From the NCBI GenBank assembly GCA_016873795.1, contig VGWA01000007.1:1-51644 (forward strand): DNA of 51,644 bases, written 5' to 3'. Position numbers and translations under genes: made by a program. This DNA comes from Ignavibacteria bacterium. Its GTDB lineage: Bacteria; Bacteroidota; Ignavibacteria; Tepidaquicellales; Tepidaquicellaceae. Positions 32,573 through 41,329 of the stretch are shown piece after piece (position 1 is the first letter of the stretch; each line of letters starts with the position of its first letter). The notes under the pieces were generated by a model. That model saw nothing but the letters and a program-made list of their open reading frames with translations. It had not been told where the DNA came from and made no database searches.

Positions 32573-33985
32573 TTGAAAAATTCCTCATCCAAAATAGAGA
32601 TTTTAATTCCCTTACTAACCGTAACGGTTGATGCAGTATCAATTTTTCTTGCATATTTAATTTCATACTATATCAGATTTTATTCTCCGTTTACTTCGAT
32701 TGTATCGGTTAAAAGCGGAATACCGCCAATTGAAGGTTATATTTGGTTTAGCATTGTAACTATTCCTGTATGGCTTGCCGTATTCCAGTCTTTTAAGATG
32801 TATAAATTAAAAAGAAATGTTTTTATAGGCGATGAATTCACTTCGATAATAAAAAATGTTACTATAAGCATGCTTCTGTCTATTGGTATACTGTTTTTCT
32901 TCAGAGAGTTTCTTTATTCAAGGGTCGTTTTCGTCATTATTTGGTTTGTGTCGGTGTTTCTAATGACGATAGGAAGATATTTGGTCCTTAAACTCGAAAA
33001 AACTTTTTATAATAAGAGAATCGGAGTGAAAAATATTGTAGTGGTCGGTGATAGTGAAATGGCAGATAAGATTTATAAAAGATTTTCCGTCAGTACTTAT
33101 ACCGGCTATAACGTTATTGGCTATGTGGCTGAAAAGAAAATTGAGTATGAAAAACAGAAAAATTATCTTGGAAATTATGATGACCTGCCTGAAATTATAA
33201 GTAAATTTAACATAGAAAAATTGTTTATTGCTCTGAAAACATCACAACATTCTGATTTATTCCTGCTTTTAAAAAAATGTGAGGGAATAAATGTCGAATT
33301 TATGATGGTTCCTGATTTCCTCGAGTTAATAACAAGCAGATTGAAAGTGGAAGAAGTCGACGGTATTCCGATTATGAAGATAAAATCTTTACCGATAAAC
33401 ATCTGGAATGGAGTTTTAAAAAGAACTTTTGATTTCGTTCTCTCTTTGTTGCTTTTAATTATTACTTTCCCGCTGATTTCAGTTATCGTAATCCTGATTA
33501 AACTTACATCTAAAGGACCTGTACTGTACAAACAGGAAAGAATCGGACTCGACGGCAGAAAGTTTATGATGTATAAATTTCGCTCAATGTTTGTCGATGC
33601 TGAATCACGGGGTCCCTCCCTTGCTGTGCCCAATGATAAAAGAGTAACGAAAATCGGAAGGTTGCTGAGAAAATTCAGTCTGGATGAAATTCCTCAGTTC
33701 ATTAACGTTATTAAAGGTGAAATGAGTATAGTCGGACCAAGACCGGAAAGAGAATTCTATGTTAACCAGATGAAAGAAACGGTACTGAATTATCTCGAAA
33801 GACATAGAGTTAAGTGCGGTATGACAGGCTGGGCTCAGGTAAACGGTCTCAGAGGTCCGGGGACGTCTATACAGGACAGAATTGACTATGACATATATTA
33901 CATCGAAAACTGGTCTTTGGCTTTTGATGTGAAAATTATATTAAAAACATTTAAAGAAATTTTCTTCTCGAAATTTGCATACTAA
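32573..33985 (+). CDS. Polyprenyl-phosphate sugar-phosphotransferase (WbaP/WcaJ-type initiating transferase)
   Basis: The 470-residue protein transfers a sugar-1-phosphate to undecaprenyl phosphate, the first step of exopolysaccharide or O-antigen assembly. It has four N-terminal membrane helices (about 10-125), a CoA-binding-like Rossmann domain (about 140-250, IVVVGDSEMADKIY), a fifth hydrophobic segment (about 285-310), and the bacterial sugar-transferase domain with the family motifs KRTFDFVLSL, YKFRSM, KIGRLLRKFSLDEIPQFINV and GPRPE. The start is TTG at 32573 with no ATG nearby in frame. No other glycan genes are in the window. The gene at 33989 follows after 3 bases. Confidence 0.93.
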   Translation: MKNSSSKIEILIPLLTVTVDAVSIFLAYLISYYIRFYSPFTSIVSVKSGIPPIEGYIWFSIVTIPVWLAVFQSFKMYKLKRNVFIGDEFTSIIKNVTISMLLSIGILFFFREFLYSRVVFVIIWFVSVFLMTIGRYLVLKLEKTFYNKRIGVKNIVVVGDSEMADKIYKRFSVSTYTGYNVIGYVAEKKIEYEKQKNYLGNYDDLPEIISKFNIEKLFIALKTSQHSDLFLLLKKCEGINVEFMMVPDFLELITSRLKVEEVDGIPIMKIKSLPINIWNGVLKRTFDFVLSLLLLIITFPLISVIVILIKLTSKGPVLYKQERIGLDGRKFMMYKFRSMFVDAESRGPSLAVPNDKRVTKIGRLLRKFSLDEIPQFINVIKGEMSIVGPRPEREFYVNQMKETVLNYLERHRVKCGMTGWAQVNGLRGPGTSIQDRIDYDIYYIENWSLAFDVKIILKTFKEIFFSKFAY

Positions 33986-33988
33986 TTT

Positions 33989-34348
33989 ATGATTGCCGTA
34001 GTAATTTTTTATTTACATGTTGTCTTTGCTGTTTATATTTTTGCAAAATCGTACCAGACCGAGGGATTGATGACTGCTTTCCTGAACCTCGTTTTTATTG
34101 TAATTCTTTTTACGGTTGGATGGACAATCTCAAGTTTTTTTATCGGATTCTTTATCTCTGATTTGGGTTATGTAATTAATTTACCACAAAATAAACTTCT
34201 TTTCGGAATTATTAAGTTGTCCGGATTTTATATACCTCTGGGCGACGGAACAGCAAGATTATTGCCAAAAGATTCCATTTCGCTTGTCTTACTTTCTGTT
34301 ATTGAATTATTTTTTTACCGTTTTTATTATAAAACTACTAATGTCTGA
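33989..34348 (+). CDS. Small integral membrane protein
   Basis: The 119-residue protein has three or four hydrophobic segments (about 2-20, 30-58, 65-85 and 95-115). I do not recognise the family. It starts 3 bases after the sugar transferase stop and is probably translated from the same message, so a helper role in that membrane enzyme's pathway is possible. It is convergent with the metallophosphoesterase, 3 bases apart. Confidence 0.65.
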   Translation: MIAVVIFYLHVVFAVYIFAKSYQTEGLMTAFLNLVFIVILFTVGWTISSFFIGFFISDLGYVINLPQNKLLFGIIKLSGFYIPLGDGTARLLPKDSISLVLLSVIELFFYRFYYKTTNV

Positions 34349-34351
34349 AAT

Positions 34352-35641
34352 TTAAATCAGAGTGAATTTTGTAATTTCTGGTGAACAGTTTAATCTTACA
34401 GGTAATCCCACCGAACCAATACCCCTCGATACGTACATATGTGTTCCGTTTTCCGAATATAATCCGCTTACATAAGGGCTGAATGCCGAAGCAAGTGATA
34501 GATTGAAATCTGATACCTTTACCAACACAACCTGCCCTCCGTGTGTATGACCGCTTACAATCAAATCTATTCCTCTGTTCTGCATATATTTGAAAAAATA
34601 TGGTTTATGGTATAGTAATAATTTTGGCAGCTTTTCAAATTTGAGATTTTGGTACTCTGCAAGATTTTCTGCTTTTTCCAATGTTTTCTCGAAGTATTCC
34701 ATGATTTTTCCGTTGTAATTCGAACCGCCCGCACGGGTGTCTTCCATTCCTAATATTGCTATTTTTTCATTATTAATGTCAATGATTTCTGCTTCGTTCT
34801 TTAATAATCTTACCTGTGTGTTTTGCGAGATTACTTTTGTTATGTAATCAGGATCGGAAAAATAATCGTGGTTGCCTAATATTGCATATACTCCCTTTCT
34901 TGATTTCAGCCTGTTTAATGGCTCAATTAATTCATTTGCTTCTTCTTTTTGTGAATTTGTCAAATCTCCGGCAATGAATATAAAATCACTGTCGAGTCTG
35001 TTTATTACTTCCGTGTATTCAAGCAGCTTTTTTGAATCTATAAACGGACCTATGTGTATATCACTGATTAATACTATCGTAGTTCCCTTCAATGATTCGG
35101 GTAGATTTTTGATTTTAATTTCCAGATTCGTTATTTCATAATCATCTTTGTTGATTACTCCTATCGTCGAACCGATAAAAGCATAACCTGTTATGAACAT
35201 TGCCGATGTCGATATAAATTTTCGTCTCGAATAATCAAACTTTTGTATCTGTTTCTTTTCTTTAATCTGATTGTACTTTTTCTTTAAATATGAAATCTTT
35301 GTTATAATGTACCTTGTAATTTTAAAAGGAAGTTTTATTATTTTTCCTGCTAATAAATATAATCCGATGAAAAAAACTGATGCCTGAAAAATAAAATAAG
35401 GTACTATGATTATGTAATAAATAAATTTAGGATAACCCGTATAATCGAATTTTGTAAGGATTGTATATATTAATGGAATGTTAAATACTATAAAGGGAGT
35501 AATGGTAATCAGGTTTAATGTTTTTCCTTCTATCTGATTTCTTTTCAGATAATTCCGGAATGTTTTGTATACGAGCAGTTGTAGTCCGCCTAATATTATT
35601 ATGACAACGGAAAAAAATATTATTCTTGACAGTAAGTTCAT
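34352..35641 (-). CDS. Membrane-anchored calcineurin-like metallophosphoesterase
   Basis: The 429-residue protein has three or four N-terminal membrane helices (about 5-25, 42-63, 73-100) and a basic linker. A further segment with SRRKFISTSAM (138-148) resembles a twin-arginine signal placed internally, as in YkoQ/YaeI-type proteins. The C-terminal domain has the full metal-binding set: D194-x-H196 (SDIHIG), GDLTN with D226, GNHD (N257, H258), a later His in YHKPYFF, and SGHTHGGQ. The family cleaves phosphoesters, and some members (YaeI, LpxG/LpxI-like) act on lipids. The substrate is not evident here. A tRNA-Lys gene begins 138 bases upstream in the opposite direction. Confidence 0.9.
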   Translation of the reverse strand: MNLLSRIIFFSVVIIILGGLQLLVYKTFRNYLKRNQIEGKTLNLITITPFIVFNIPLIYTILTKFDYTGYPKFIYYIIIVPYFIFQASVFFIGLYLLAGKIIKLPFKITRYIITKISYLKKKYNQIKEKKQIQKFDYSRRKFISTSAMFITGYAFIGSTIGVINKDDYEITNLEIKIKNLPESLKGTTIVLISDIHIGPFIDSKKLLEYTEVINRLDSDFIFIAGDLTNSQKEEANELIEPLNRLKSRKGVYAILGNHDYFSDPDYITKVISQNTQVRLLKNEAEIIDINNEKIAILGMEDTRAGGSNYNGKIMEYFEKTLEKAENLAEYQNLKFEKLPKLLLYHKPYFFKYMQNRGIDLIVSGHTHGGQVVLVKVSDFNLSLASAFSPYVSGLYSENGTHMYVSRGIGSVGLPVRLNCSPEITKFTLI

Positions 35642-35779
35642 TAAAAATCCATATTTATACTATTACTTTTTTAACAAAAACATTAAAAAATTAATTCTAA
35701 TTAAACTGCGATTAATAAAAATTTTCAGTGATTCTATTAATGTTATTGAAAACTAATTCTATTTTGGTTAATTTTAATT

Positions 35780-35852
35780 GCACTCTTAGCTCAGTTGGTA
35801 GAGCAAATGACTCTTAATCATTAGGTCGAGGGTTCGAGTCCCTCAGAGTGCA
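35780..35852 (+). tRNA. tRNA-Lys (anticodon CTT)
   Basis: The cloverleaf is complete over 73 bases. The acceptor stem is GCACTCT with AGAGTGC. The D arm is AGCTCAGTTGGTAGAGC. The anticodon stem AATGA/TCATT carries loop CTCTTAA, giving anticodon CTT (lysine, codon AAG). The T arm is GAGGGTTCGAGTCCCTC. The discriminator base is A, and CCA is not encoded. A -35 like TTGAAA (35746-35751) and a -10 like TAATTT (35769-35774) are 17 bases apart just upstream, but they would leave almost no leader, so they are only suggestive. Confidence 0.96.
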
Positions 35853-35855
35853 CTA

Positions 35856-35891
35856 AAAGACGTTTCCTGTCGGAAAACGTCTTTGTTTTTT
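35856..35891 (+). terminator. Intrinsic terminator after tRNA-Lys
   Basis: AAAGACGTTT (35856-35865) and AAACGTCTTT (35875-35884) form a perfect 10-base stem with a 9-base loop. GTTTTTT follows (T-run 35886-35891). It ends the tRNA transcript and leaves only 11 bases before the queA ATG. Confidence 0.85.
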
Positions 35892-35902
35892 AAACCCGTA
35901 TT

Positions 35903-37105
35903 ATGAATAAAAAATTTCTGCTCTCGGATAAATTTTCTTATACCCTCCCTCCCAATAGAATCGCCTTGTTTCCTGCGGAGTCAAGAGAAGAATCCAAATT
36001 GCTGGTTTACCGTAATAAAAAAATTTTTGATGATGTATTTAAAAATATACCGTGTTATGTTGAAAAGGAAAATATTTTAATAGTAAACGATACAAAAGTA
36101 ATTAAAGCAAGATTGTTATTCCGAAAAACAACCGGTGCTGAAATAGAAATTTTTTGCCTTGAACCGTATGAGTTTAATAAAGAAGAAAAGGGAATTTCAT
36201 ATTGGAAATGCCTTGTCGGAAACGCAAAAAAATGGAAAGGAGAAATACTGGAAAGGGAAATAAACGTTAATAATAATATTTTCCGGTTCAATGCGGAATT
36301 GTGTTCCAGGGAAAAAGACTGCTTTATTATAAAATTTCGTTGGACTAAACCCGATTTAAACATTTACGATATTTTAAACAGTACGGGCGAAATTCCCTTG
36401 CCTCCTTATATTGACAGGAAAGCGGAATTTGACGATGAAATAAGATATCAGACTGTATACGCTAAAAAATATGGTTCTGTCGCTGCCCCTACGGCAGGAT
36501 TGCACTTCACACCGGAAATAATTAAACGGATTTTACAAAATGGTATTGATGTACTGAACGTGACTCTTGATGTTTCTCTTGGTACTTTTAAACCCGTTAC
36601 AGAAAAAAACTTGTTTGATTATGAAATACATTCTGAAAAGTTCAGGTTTTCCGAATTATTCCTCCAAACACTGATTAATAATATTAATAAAAAAATCGTT
36701 GCCGTGGGAACAACAACAACAAGAGTTTTGGAAACAATATACTGGATGGGGTATAAACTTGTTGCTGAAGGGAAGTTGAATACGAATTTGAAACAGTGGG
36801 AAGTATATAATTTGAAAGATTCCGGAATTATTCATAAAGAATTAATATTGAATGAATTTCTTAAATTTATGAAAAGAGAAAATCTAAGTGAGATAAATGC
36901 AGCTACAGCTTTGATGATAATTCCTGGTTATGATTTTAAAATAACTGACGTCTTAATTACTAATTTTCATCTTCCAAAAAGCTCTCTGCTTATGCTGGTT
37001 GCGGCATTTATCGGTAATGAATGGAAAAATGTTTATAACCACGCTCTGGAAAACAATTATAGATTCCTGAGTTACGGTGATACTTCAATTTTGTTTAAGT
37101 GTTAG
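35903..37105 (+). CDS. queA: S-adenosylmethionine:tRNA ribosyltransferase-isomerase (queuosine synthesis)
   Basis: The 400-residue QueA transfers and rearranges the ribosyl part of SAM onto 7-aminomethyl-7-deazaguanine at the wobble base of tRNAs, giving epoxyqueuosine. Family landmarks are the N-terminal YTLPPNRIALFPAESREESK, IVNDTKVIKARLLF, GEIPLPPYI, the AAPTAGLHFTPEII signature, and HLPKSSLLMLVAAF near the end. It is longer than the usual 340-360 because of insertions around 75-125 and 280-320. The start lies 11 bases after the tRNA terminator, so its promoter must overlap the tRNA region, or some transcripts read through the terminator. Confidence 0.95.
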   Translation: MNKKFLLSDKFSYTLPPNRIALFPAESREESKLLVYRNKKIFDDVFKNIPCYVEKENILIVNDTKVIKARLLFRKTTGAEIEIFCLEPYEFNKEEKGISYWKCLVGNAKKWKGEILEREINVNNNIFRFNAELCSREKDCFIIKFRWTKPDLNIYDILNSTGEIPLPPYIDRKAEFDDEIRYQTVYAKKYGSVAAPTAGLHFTPEIIKRILQNGIDVLNVTLDVSLGTFKPVTEKNLFDYEIHSEKFRFSELFLQTLINNINKKIVAVGTTTTRVLETIYWMGYKLVAEGKLNTNLKQWEVYNLKDSGIIHKELILNEFLKFMKRENLSEINAATALMIIPGYDFKITDVLITNFHLPKSSLLMLVAAFIGNEWKNVYNHALENNYRFLSYGDTSILFKC

Positions 37106-37319
37106 TATTTTATTAAAAAACAGTGATTTTTTAAGAAAATATTTTTTTTTAATTCTAAATTCTTATATTGACTTAAAGATATTTTTATTTTATTTTTTAC
37201 TATATGAAATATAAGGAATTTTATACTTTTAGAATAATGCCGAGGGAATGTCAACCATCGGGAGATTGTGATATAAAATAAATTTGGTAAATTCTTTTAT
37301 AATTTAAATTTATATAAAT

Positions 37320-38633
37320 ATGGAAGAGAAAAAAACTAACTTATTTGAGGATTCGACTGTTACGGATCCGGAAACCCAGAAAAGGATCGAACAAAAGGTA
37401 AATGAACTGATTGAAAGCAATGCTACGATTGTCCAGATTAGGAACTATATTGAAAATAAAAGCATGGAAGATATAGAGAAGAGGAAATGGGGAATATTTT
37501 TAAAATCAGGTTTGCCATCATTCATCGTTTTAATTGTATCGTTCTTCTTTGATGTTGGTACTGTTCCTATATTAGGTAATGTTGCCGATGGACTTGCAAA
37601 GATGATTTATCAACCTGAACAGATAATAGAGGCAAAAGAAAGCGTGGCGGTTCATGCGGTTACTTTATGGTGGTTCCCGCTTATTACTTATGTACTGTTT
37701 ATGTTCTTTGGATGGATTGCTCATAGAGAATTGAAGAGGGAAATTGAGTCAGCAGTAACCTCCGAAAGAATGATTGACTATATAATCGAAAAATATACCG
37801 GTATAGTCGACGGCATAGGTACTGCACTTCCGTTACTCGGTGCTGCAATTCTGTTGATTTCTATTAAATTGGGTCCGACAATATTCTTGGGATTTTCGGT
37901 ACCTTTTGAAATTAAAGCAATCGTAATTCTCGCAATGGCAAAACTGTTCGGCGGTGTTTTTGAATCACTCGGTCTTGAATATCAGGCGATAGTTCAGAAA
38001 ACAAGCGTTATCGAACAGGAATATTATCATGGACTACAGGAAAAAATGCAGATTGACCTGTTAACTGAAATTAAGGAATCCAACGAAAGACTGTTCACCA
38101 AGGCATTGGCGGGCGGAGATAGAGCAGCTTCTGGATTTACCAAGGAAGACCTCCAAAAAATGTCTGATCTTGTTAAAAATACTACAGAGTTAAATGCTGT
38201 GTTTACTAAAAACATTGTTGAATTTAAAAATGCCGCAGCAGGATTAACCGGTGTCAAGATTTTTGATGCCGAATTCAGCAAACAAATTGAAAGCGCAGCC
38301 GGCTCACTGAAAACAATTGCTCATGCTGTGGAGAATTCTTCAAAAGACGTTCTTGCTACAATTAAGAGTCTTGCCGATACTCTCGTAATGGCAACCGACG
38401 GCATAAAGCAATCGGCGGATTATTCTAAAGATTATACTGTTACATTGAAAGAAAGTCTGGAAAGTATCAGAAATATTGTTGCAGAAATTAATAACATAAA
38501 GCTTCCCGATGAAAAAATTATGAAGGAACTTCAGATGACAGCTCATTTCCTGAACGAAACGATTAATAATCTGAAAGATGCGGCTGCTTCTAAGAGTCTG
38601 GAGAACCTTGTATATCTTGCTGGAAAGAGATAA
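37320..38633 (+). CDS. Four-TM protein with long helical cytoplasmic tail, candidate MotA/ExbB/GldL-like channel subunit
   Basis: The 437-residue protein has hydrophobic segments at about 59-77, 112-134, 162-190 and 198-220. The last two form a hairpin rich in Gly and small residues (GTALPLLGAAILL; AKLFGGVFESLGLEYQAI), reminiscent of the channel helices of MotA, TolQ and ExbB. The 215 residues after it are charged, helical and coiled-coil-like, with no signal-transduction motif I can name. The gene is followed after 33 bases by a one-TM protein with an extended periplasmic part and then by a predicted outer-membrane protein. In Bacteroidota the T9SS motor is a GldL-GldM pair with a similar arrangement. 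Assignment to that class is an inference. A ZorA-type tail also comes to mind, but no ZorB partner is present. Confidence 0.5.
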   Translation: MEEKKTNLFEDSTVTDPETQKRIEQKVNELIESNATIVQIRNYIENKSMEDIEKRKWGIFLKSGLPSFIVLIVSFFFDVGTVPILGNVADGLAKMIYQPEQIIEAKESVAVHAVTLWWFPLITYVLFMFFGWIAHRELKREIESAVTSERMIDYIIEKYTGIVDGIGTALPLLGAAILLISIKLGPTIFLGFSVPFEIKAIVILAMAKLFGGVFESLGLEYQAIVQKTSVIEQEYYHGLQEKMQIDLLTEIKESNERLFTKALAGGDRAASGFTKEDLQKMSDLVKNTTELNAVFTKNIVEFKNAAAGLTGVKIFDAEFSKQIESAAGSLKTIAHAVENSSKDVLATIKSLADTLVMATDGIKQSADYSKDYTVTLKESLESIRNIVAEINNIKLPDEKIMKELQMTAHFLNETINNLKDAAASKSLENLVYLAGKR

Positions 38634-38666
38634 AACTATAATTTTTAAATTTAATTTTAAAAGACT

Positions 38667-39584
38667 ATGCATAAACGAGATGTAAAATTCATCATCTATC
38701 AGGTATTATACATAACCCTGTTAGCGATATTAACTTTGAAGGGTACGGATATCAATCTTGAAGAGGTTGTCGATAAAACAAAAGTTGTTGAAAAGGCAAA
38801 GCTGGATTCAATGAGAGCAGCAATGGATACATTGTTGAAAAAAATGACTCAAACAGTTGATTCTTCCGAATACTTGAAACTTTTGGAACAGATGGCTGCT
38901 CTTCAACATCAGCAAATTATTCAGCAGCCATCGTTTCAGACAGGCGGAGTTTACATTCCTCCCCCTGGGCAGCAGCAACAACAACAACAGCAACAACAGC
39001 AGCAGCAACAACAGCAGCAACAACAGCAGCAGCAATCTATTAGACTGAATCCTCCTTCAAATATAAAACAGTTTTCGACTTATGTGTTTTCTAATCCGAA
39101 CGACCAGCCGATGGAAGTTGTCGGCGACGGACAGGTATTAGGAACTATTCCGCCGAAAGGCTCCAGACCCGTTAAAATAGGAGGACAAAAATCATTGGTT
39201 CTAAGAATAGGAACTTCAAGCTCTGCTCCCGCAAGTACGATTCCAAATGAAAATCCCAGTGTAACAGTATCCGTTAACGTTCCTATGGGCGGTGGGATTT
39301 CTGTTAGGTCATTAATGGGAAAATCTATATTCAAAGTTTCTATCAGCGACGATGTCCCTCAAAGTGTATCGGTTGGTGTAACCTCAGGTCCGGCTACTAT
39401 TTCAAAAACTTCGGATAATGTTTATTACGTTAATTTGAATAAGGTATTTGCAAACGAAGATGCTTACGACAGATGGCGTGAAGGCAAATCCAAACCTTAT
39501 AATCTGTCAATAGGAATTACAGTGAAAGATATAAACGGATACTCAAGAACTTTTAATCAATCCGTTACTTTCGGAGAGTGGTAA
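38667..39584 (+). CDS. One-TM envelope protein with 22-residue glutamine tract, candidate GldM-like partner
   Basis: The 305-residue protein has a short basic N-terminus (MHKRDVK), one membrane helix (about 8-25, FIIYQVLYITLLAILTL) and a helical segment (31-85). A proline-glutamine linker contains 22 consecutive Gln (residues 102-123). The C-terminal part, about 180 residues, is strand-rich (about 124-305). The N-terminus resembles that of GldM, where a basic residue precedes a helix ending in ALN-x-SKE. The rest lies outside the inner membrane. It is 33 bases after the four-TM gene and 66 before the outer-membrane gene, so the three look like one operon. The C-terminal family is not recognised. 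Confidence 0.55.
   Translation: MHKRDVKFIIYQVLYITLLAILTLKGTDINLEEVVDKTKVVEKAKLDSMRAAMDTLLKKMTQTVDSSEYLKLLEQMAALQHQQIIQQPSFQTGGVYIPPPGQQQQQQQQQQQQQQQQQQQQQQSIRLNPPSNIKQFSTYVFSNPNDQPMEVVGDGQVLGTIPPKGSRPVKIGGQKSLVLRIGTSSSAPASTIPNENPSVTVSVNVPMGGGISVRSLMGKSIFKVSISDDVPQSVSVGVTSGPATISKTSDNVYYVNLNKVFANEDAYDRWREGKSKPYNLSIGITVKDINGYSRTFNQSVTFGEW
38970..39035 (+). repeat. CAG/CAA trinucleotide tract encoding 22 glutamines
   Basis: Twenty-two consecutive Gln codons, a mixture of CAG and CAA in irregular order. Changes in copy number would keep the frame and alter only the length of a periplasmic linker. The mixed codons should slow replication slippage compared with a pure CAG run. Long polyglutamine is uncommon in bacteria. 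Confidence 0.95.
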
Positions 39585-39650
39585 GATTAAATTTGAGATT
39601 GATTTATTGTTTTATATAGTATATTTTAACATTTAAATAAATATAAATAT

Positions 39651-41279
39651 ATGAAAAATTTCTATACACCTTTGTTGTATTTCGTTATTATTCTATTTCT
39701 GATGATTTTCCCCCAACTTGCAGGGGCGCAGGTTGAAGAGGAAAATTATGACCCGGAATACAGAATATTAACGAAATTCGTATATTATAATACAGTAGAA
39801 GACCCGGATTCAACTTTATCGATAACTGTTGATTCTGTAAGCGGACAGATAAGCTATAATGTCTCTTATAAAGACGTGAACATAAGTCCGAGATTTTGGA
39901 CTCAGCCCCTTGCCGGAGTTACTCCCGGACCCGGTGACGGCGGAGTAACTACAACGACACCCCGTGACACTGCTCCACCTAAAGTATTCGGTAAAGCAAA
40001 GATAAAATCCGAGATTCTGGATATGGATGACGCTCAGACATTCAGATTCTTCAAAGTCGGTTATATGGCAGAGAATCCTTCTGATTCTACTTTTATAATT
40101 ATTTTACTGGAATTGGGATACGATAAAGCGGATATTCTTCCGAGTTCCAACATTGTCGTTGATTATGATGGGGATAGAGTATGGATGGGTGATTATGATA
40201 TTGAGGCTATGTTACCTTTTGCTCCCGCTGGTGAATCTGTCTTTACAAGATTATCAACACAATTACAGGAATTTCTTTTGAACTATTCCGATAAAGCAAA
40301 TAAAATCAACCTCGGAAAATCCCCAATCAATCTTGCAACGGTTTTCACTTTTTATCCGGAAAACATTAAACTAAAAGACCTAGTCCAGCCTCCGATGAGA
40401 TACAGCAGGGGAATTCAGACAACAACCGCATATATTAATCCTTATGCACAGCTTTTCGGAGGTGAACCTGTCGGAATTCCTATAAAAGAATCGGTCGGTT
40501 TTTCACTCTTTCAGGGTACTCCGTATTCCGGTCCTTTTGAATGTGATAGATTAGGTGCTGCTTTTAATATTTTAGGCTTTTCTGTTGGAGTATCTACCCG
40601 TATAAAAGAAACTGTGTGGATGAGAAAAGATACCGTAGTACTTGATAATCACATCTTCGGATATTATAATAACATATATACTCCATGGCTTGGTCTTGAA
40701 CTTAAATATGTGTTTCCATTCGGAAATTATTTGGAACTGGGCTATTTTCAGTTCCTCAGTGACGGCTGGTGGGGTAAAGAATACCCTATTGTAAAGGTTG
40801 TAAATCAACAGGAACTGAGAAAAAGAGGATATCAAAATTATGATTCGGCATTACATTCAAATGACCCGACTTTGTTTATGAAAAATAATGATATTGCCTA
40901 TGGCGGAAATTTCTTCAACTGGGAATTAAGATATCCGTTCCAGATTCTGAGGTCAACAAGAGCCAAAGTATATGCTGCGCAGTATTTTGGAGAGTTTCAT
41001 TTTGGATTCACAGGCAGGGATTTGCAGGTAAGAACCCCTAAAGGTATCGGAGTTTTTGATTTAAGAATTGACGCAACAATGAAATCACAAAGAAGAGATT
41101 TTCAGATTTTAATCGAAACTCTTATCGCTGGATTTTCGGAAGACTTTGCAATGACTTCATTTGCTATTGGTCCTTCTTTGCGTCTGGGTAAGAGACCGTC
41201 CGGTAAATTCGGTGCGTTGACTATAGCAATCAATCTGAGGTTGAAACTCGGTGACTTTACATTAACTAAAGGATACTAA
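39651..41279 (+). CDS. Predicted outer-membrane beta-barrel protein
   Basis: The 542-residue protein has a signal peptide (about 1-26, ending LAGAQ) and a strand-rich body. The N-terminal 230 residues look soluble (with a Pro/Gly/Thr-rich loop at about 90-115). The remainder alternates aromatic and polar residues in short strands (FSLFQGTPYSG, LELKYVFPFGNYLELGYFQF, FHFGFTGRD, LTIAINLRLKLGDFTL), as in membrane barrels. I do not recognise the family; length and context differ from PorP/SprF. It follows the candidate motor pair and is closed by a strong terminator 22 bases after its stop, consistent with it being the last gene of a three-gene operon. Confidence 0.6.
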   Translation: MKNFYTPLLYFVIILFLMIFPQLAGAQVEEENYDPEYRILTKFVYYNTVEDPDSTLSITVDSVSGQISYNVSYKDVNISPRFWTQPLAGVTPGPGDGGVTTTTPRDTAPPKVFGKAKIKSEILDMDDAQTFRFFKVGYMAENPSDSTFIIILLELGYDKADILPSSNIVVDYDGDRVWMGDYDIEAMLPFAPAGESVFTRLSTQLQEFLLNYSDKANKINLGKSPINLATVFTFYPENIKLKDLVQPPMRYSRGIQTTTAYINPYAQLFGGEPVGIPIKESVGFSLFQGTPYSGPFECDRLGAAFNILGFSVGVSTRIKETVWMRKDTVVLDNHIFGYYNNIYTPWLGLELKYVFPFGNYLELGYFQFLSDGWWGKEYPIVKVVNQQELRKRGYQNYDSALHSNDPTLFMKNNDIAYGGNFFNWELRYPFQILRSTRAKVYAAQYFGEFHFGFTGRDLQVRTPKGIGVFDLRIDATMKSQRRDFQILIETLIAGFSEDFAMTSFAIGPSLRLGKRPSGKFGALTIAINLRLKLGDFTLTKGY

Positions 41280-41300
41280 TTCCTGCATAATTAGTTTGAT

Positions 41301-41329
41301 AAAAAAACCCGCTTTAAGCGGGTTTTTTT
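41301..41329. terminator. Bidirectional intrinsic terminator
   Basis: AAAAAAA-CCCGCTT-T-AAGCGGG-TTTTTTT is symmetric: CCCGCTT (41308-41314) pairs with AAGCGGG (41316-41322), flanked by seven A and seven T. It serves both converging transcripts. The last two T bases lie inside the rsmB stop codon (minus-strand TAA at 41330-41328), so terminator and stop overlap. Confidence 0.92.

Noticed and set aside
33175-33633. 152-codon minus-strand open frame
   Set aside because: It is antisense to the conserved part of the sugar-phosphate transferase.
37114-37135. Terminator after queA
   Set aside because: TTAAAAAA/TTTTTTAA is an inverted repeat with a T-run near, but the stem is all A-T and too weak to claim.
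37236-37280. Possible riboswitch in the leader of the four-TM gene
   Set aside because: CCGA and TCGG can pair around GGGAATGTCAACCA, but the stem is only 4 bases and matches no riboswitch class I know.
37320-38633. Zorya-type defence (ZorA)
   Set aside because: A MotA-like membrane part with a long tail recalls ZorA, but the next gene lacks an OmpA-type peptidoglycan-binding domain, and no helicase or nuclease of that system is adjacent.
38808-39035. Minus-strand frame with a polyleucine run
   Set aside because: It is the reverse complement of the glutamine tract and overlaps a well-supported plus-strand gene.
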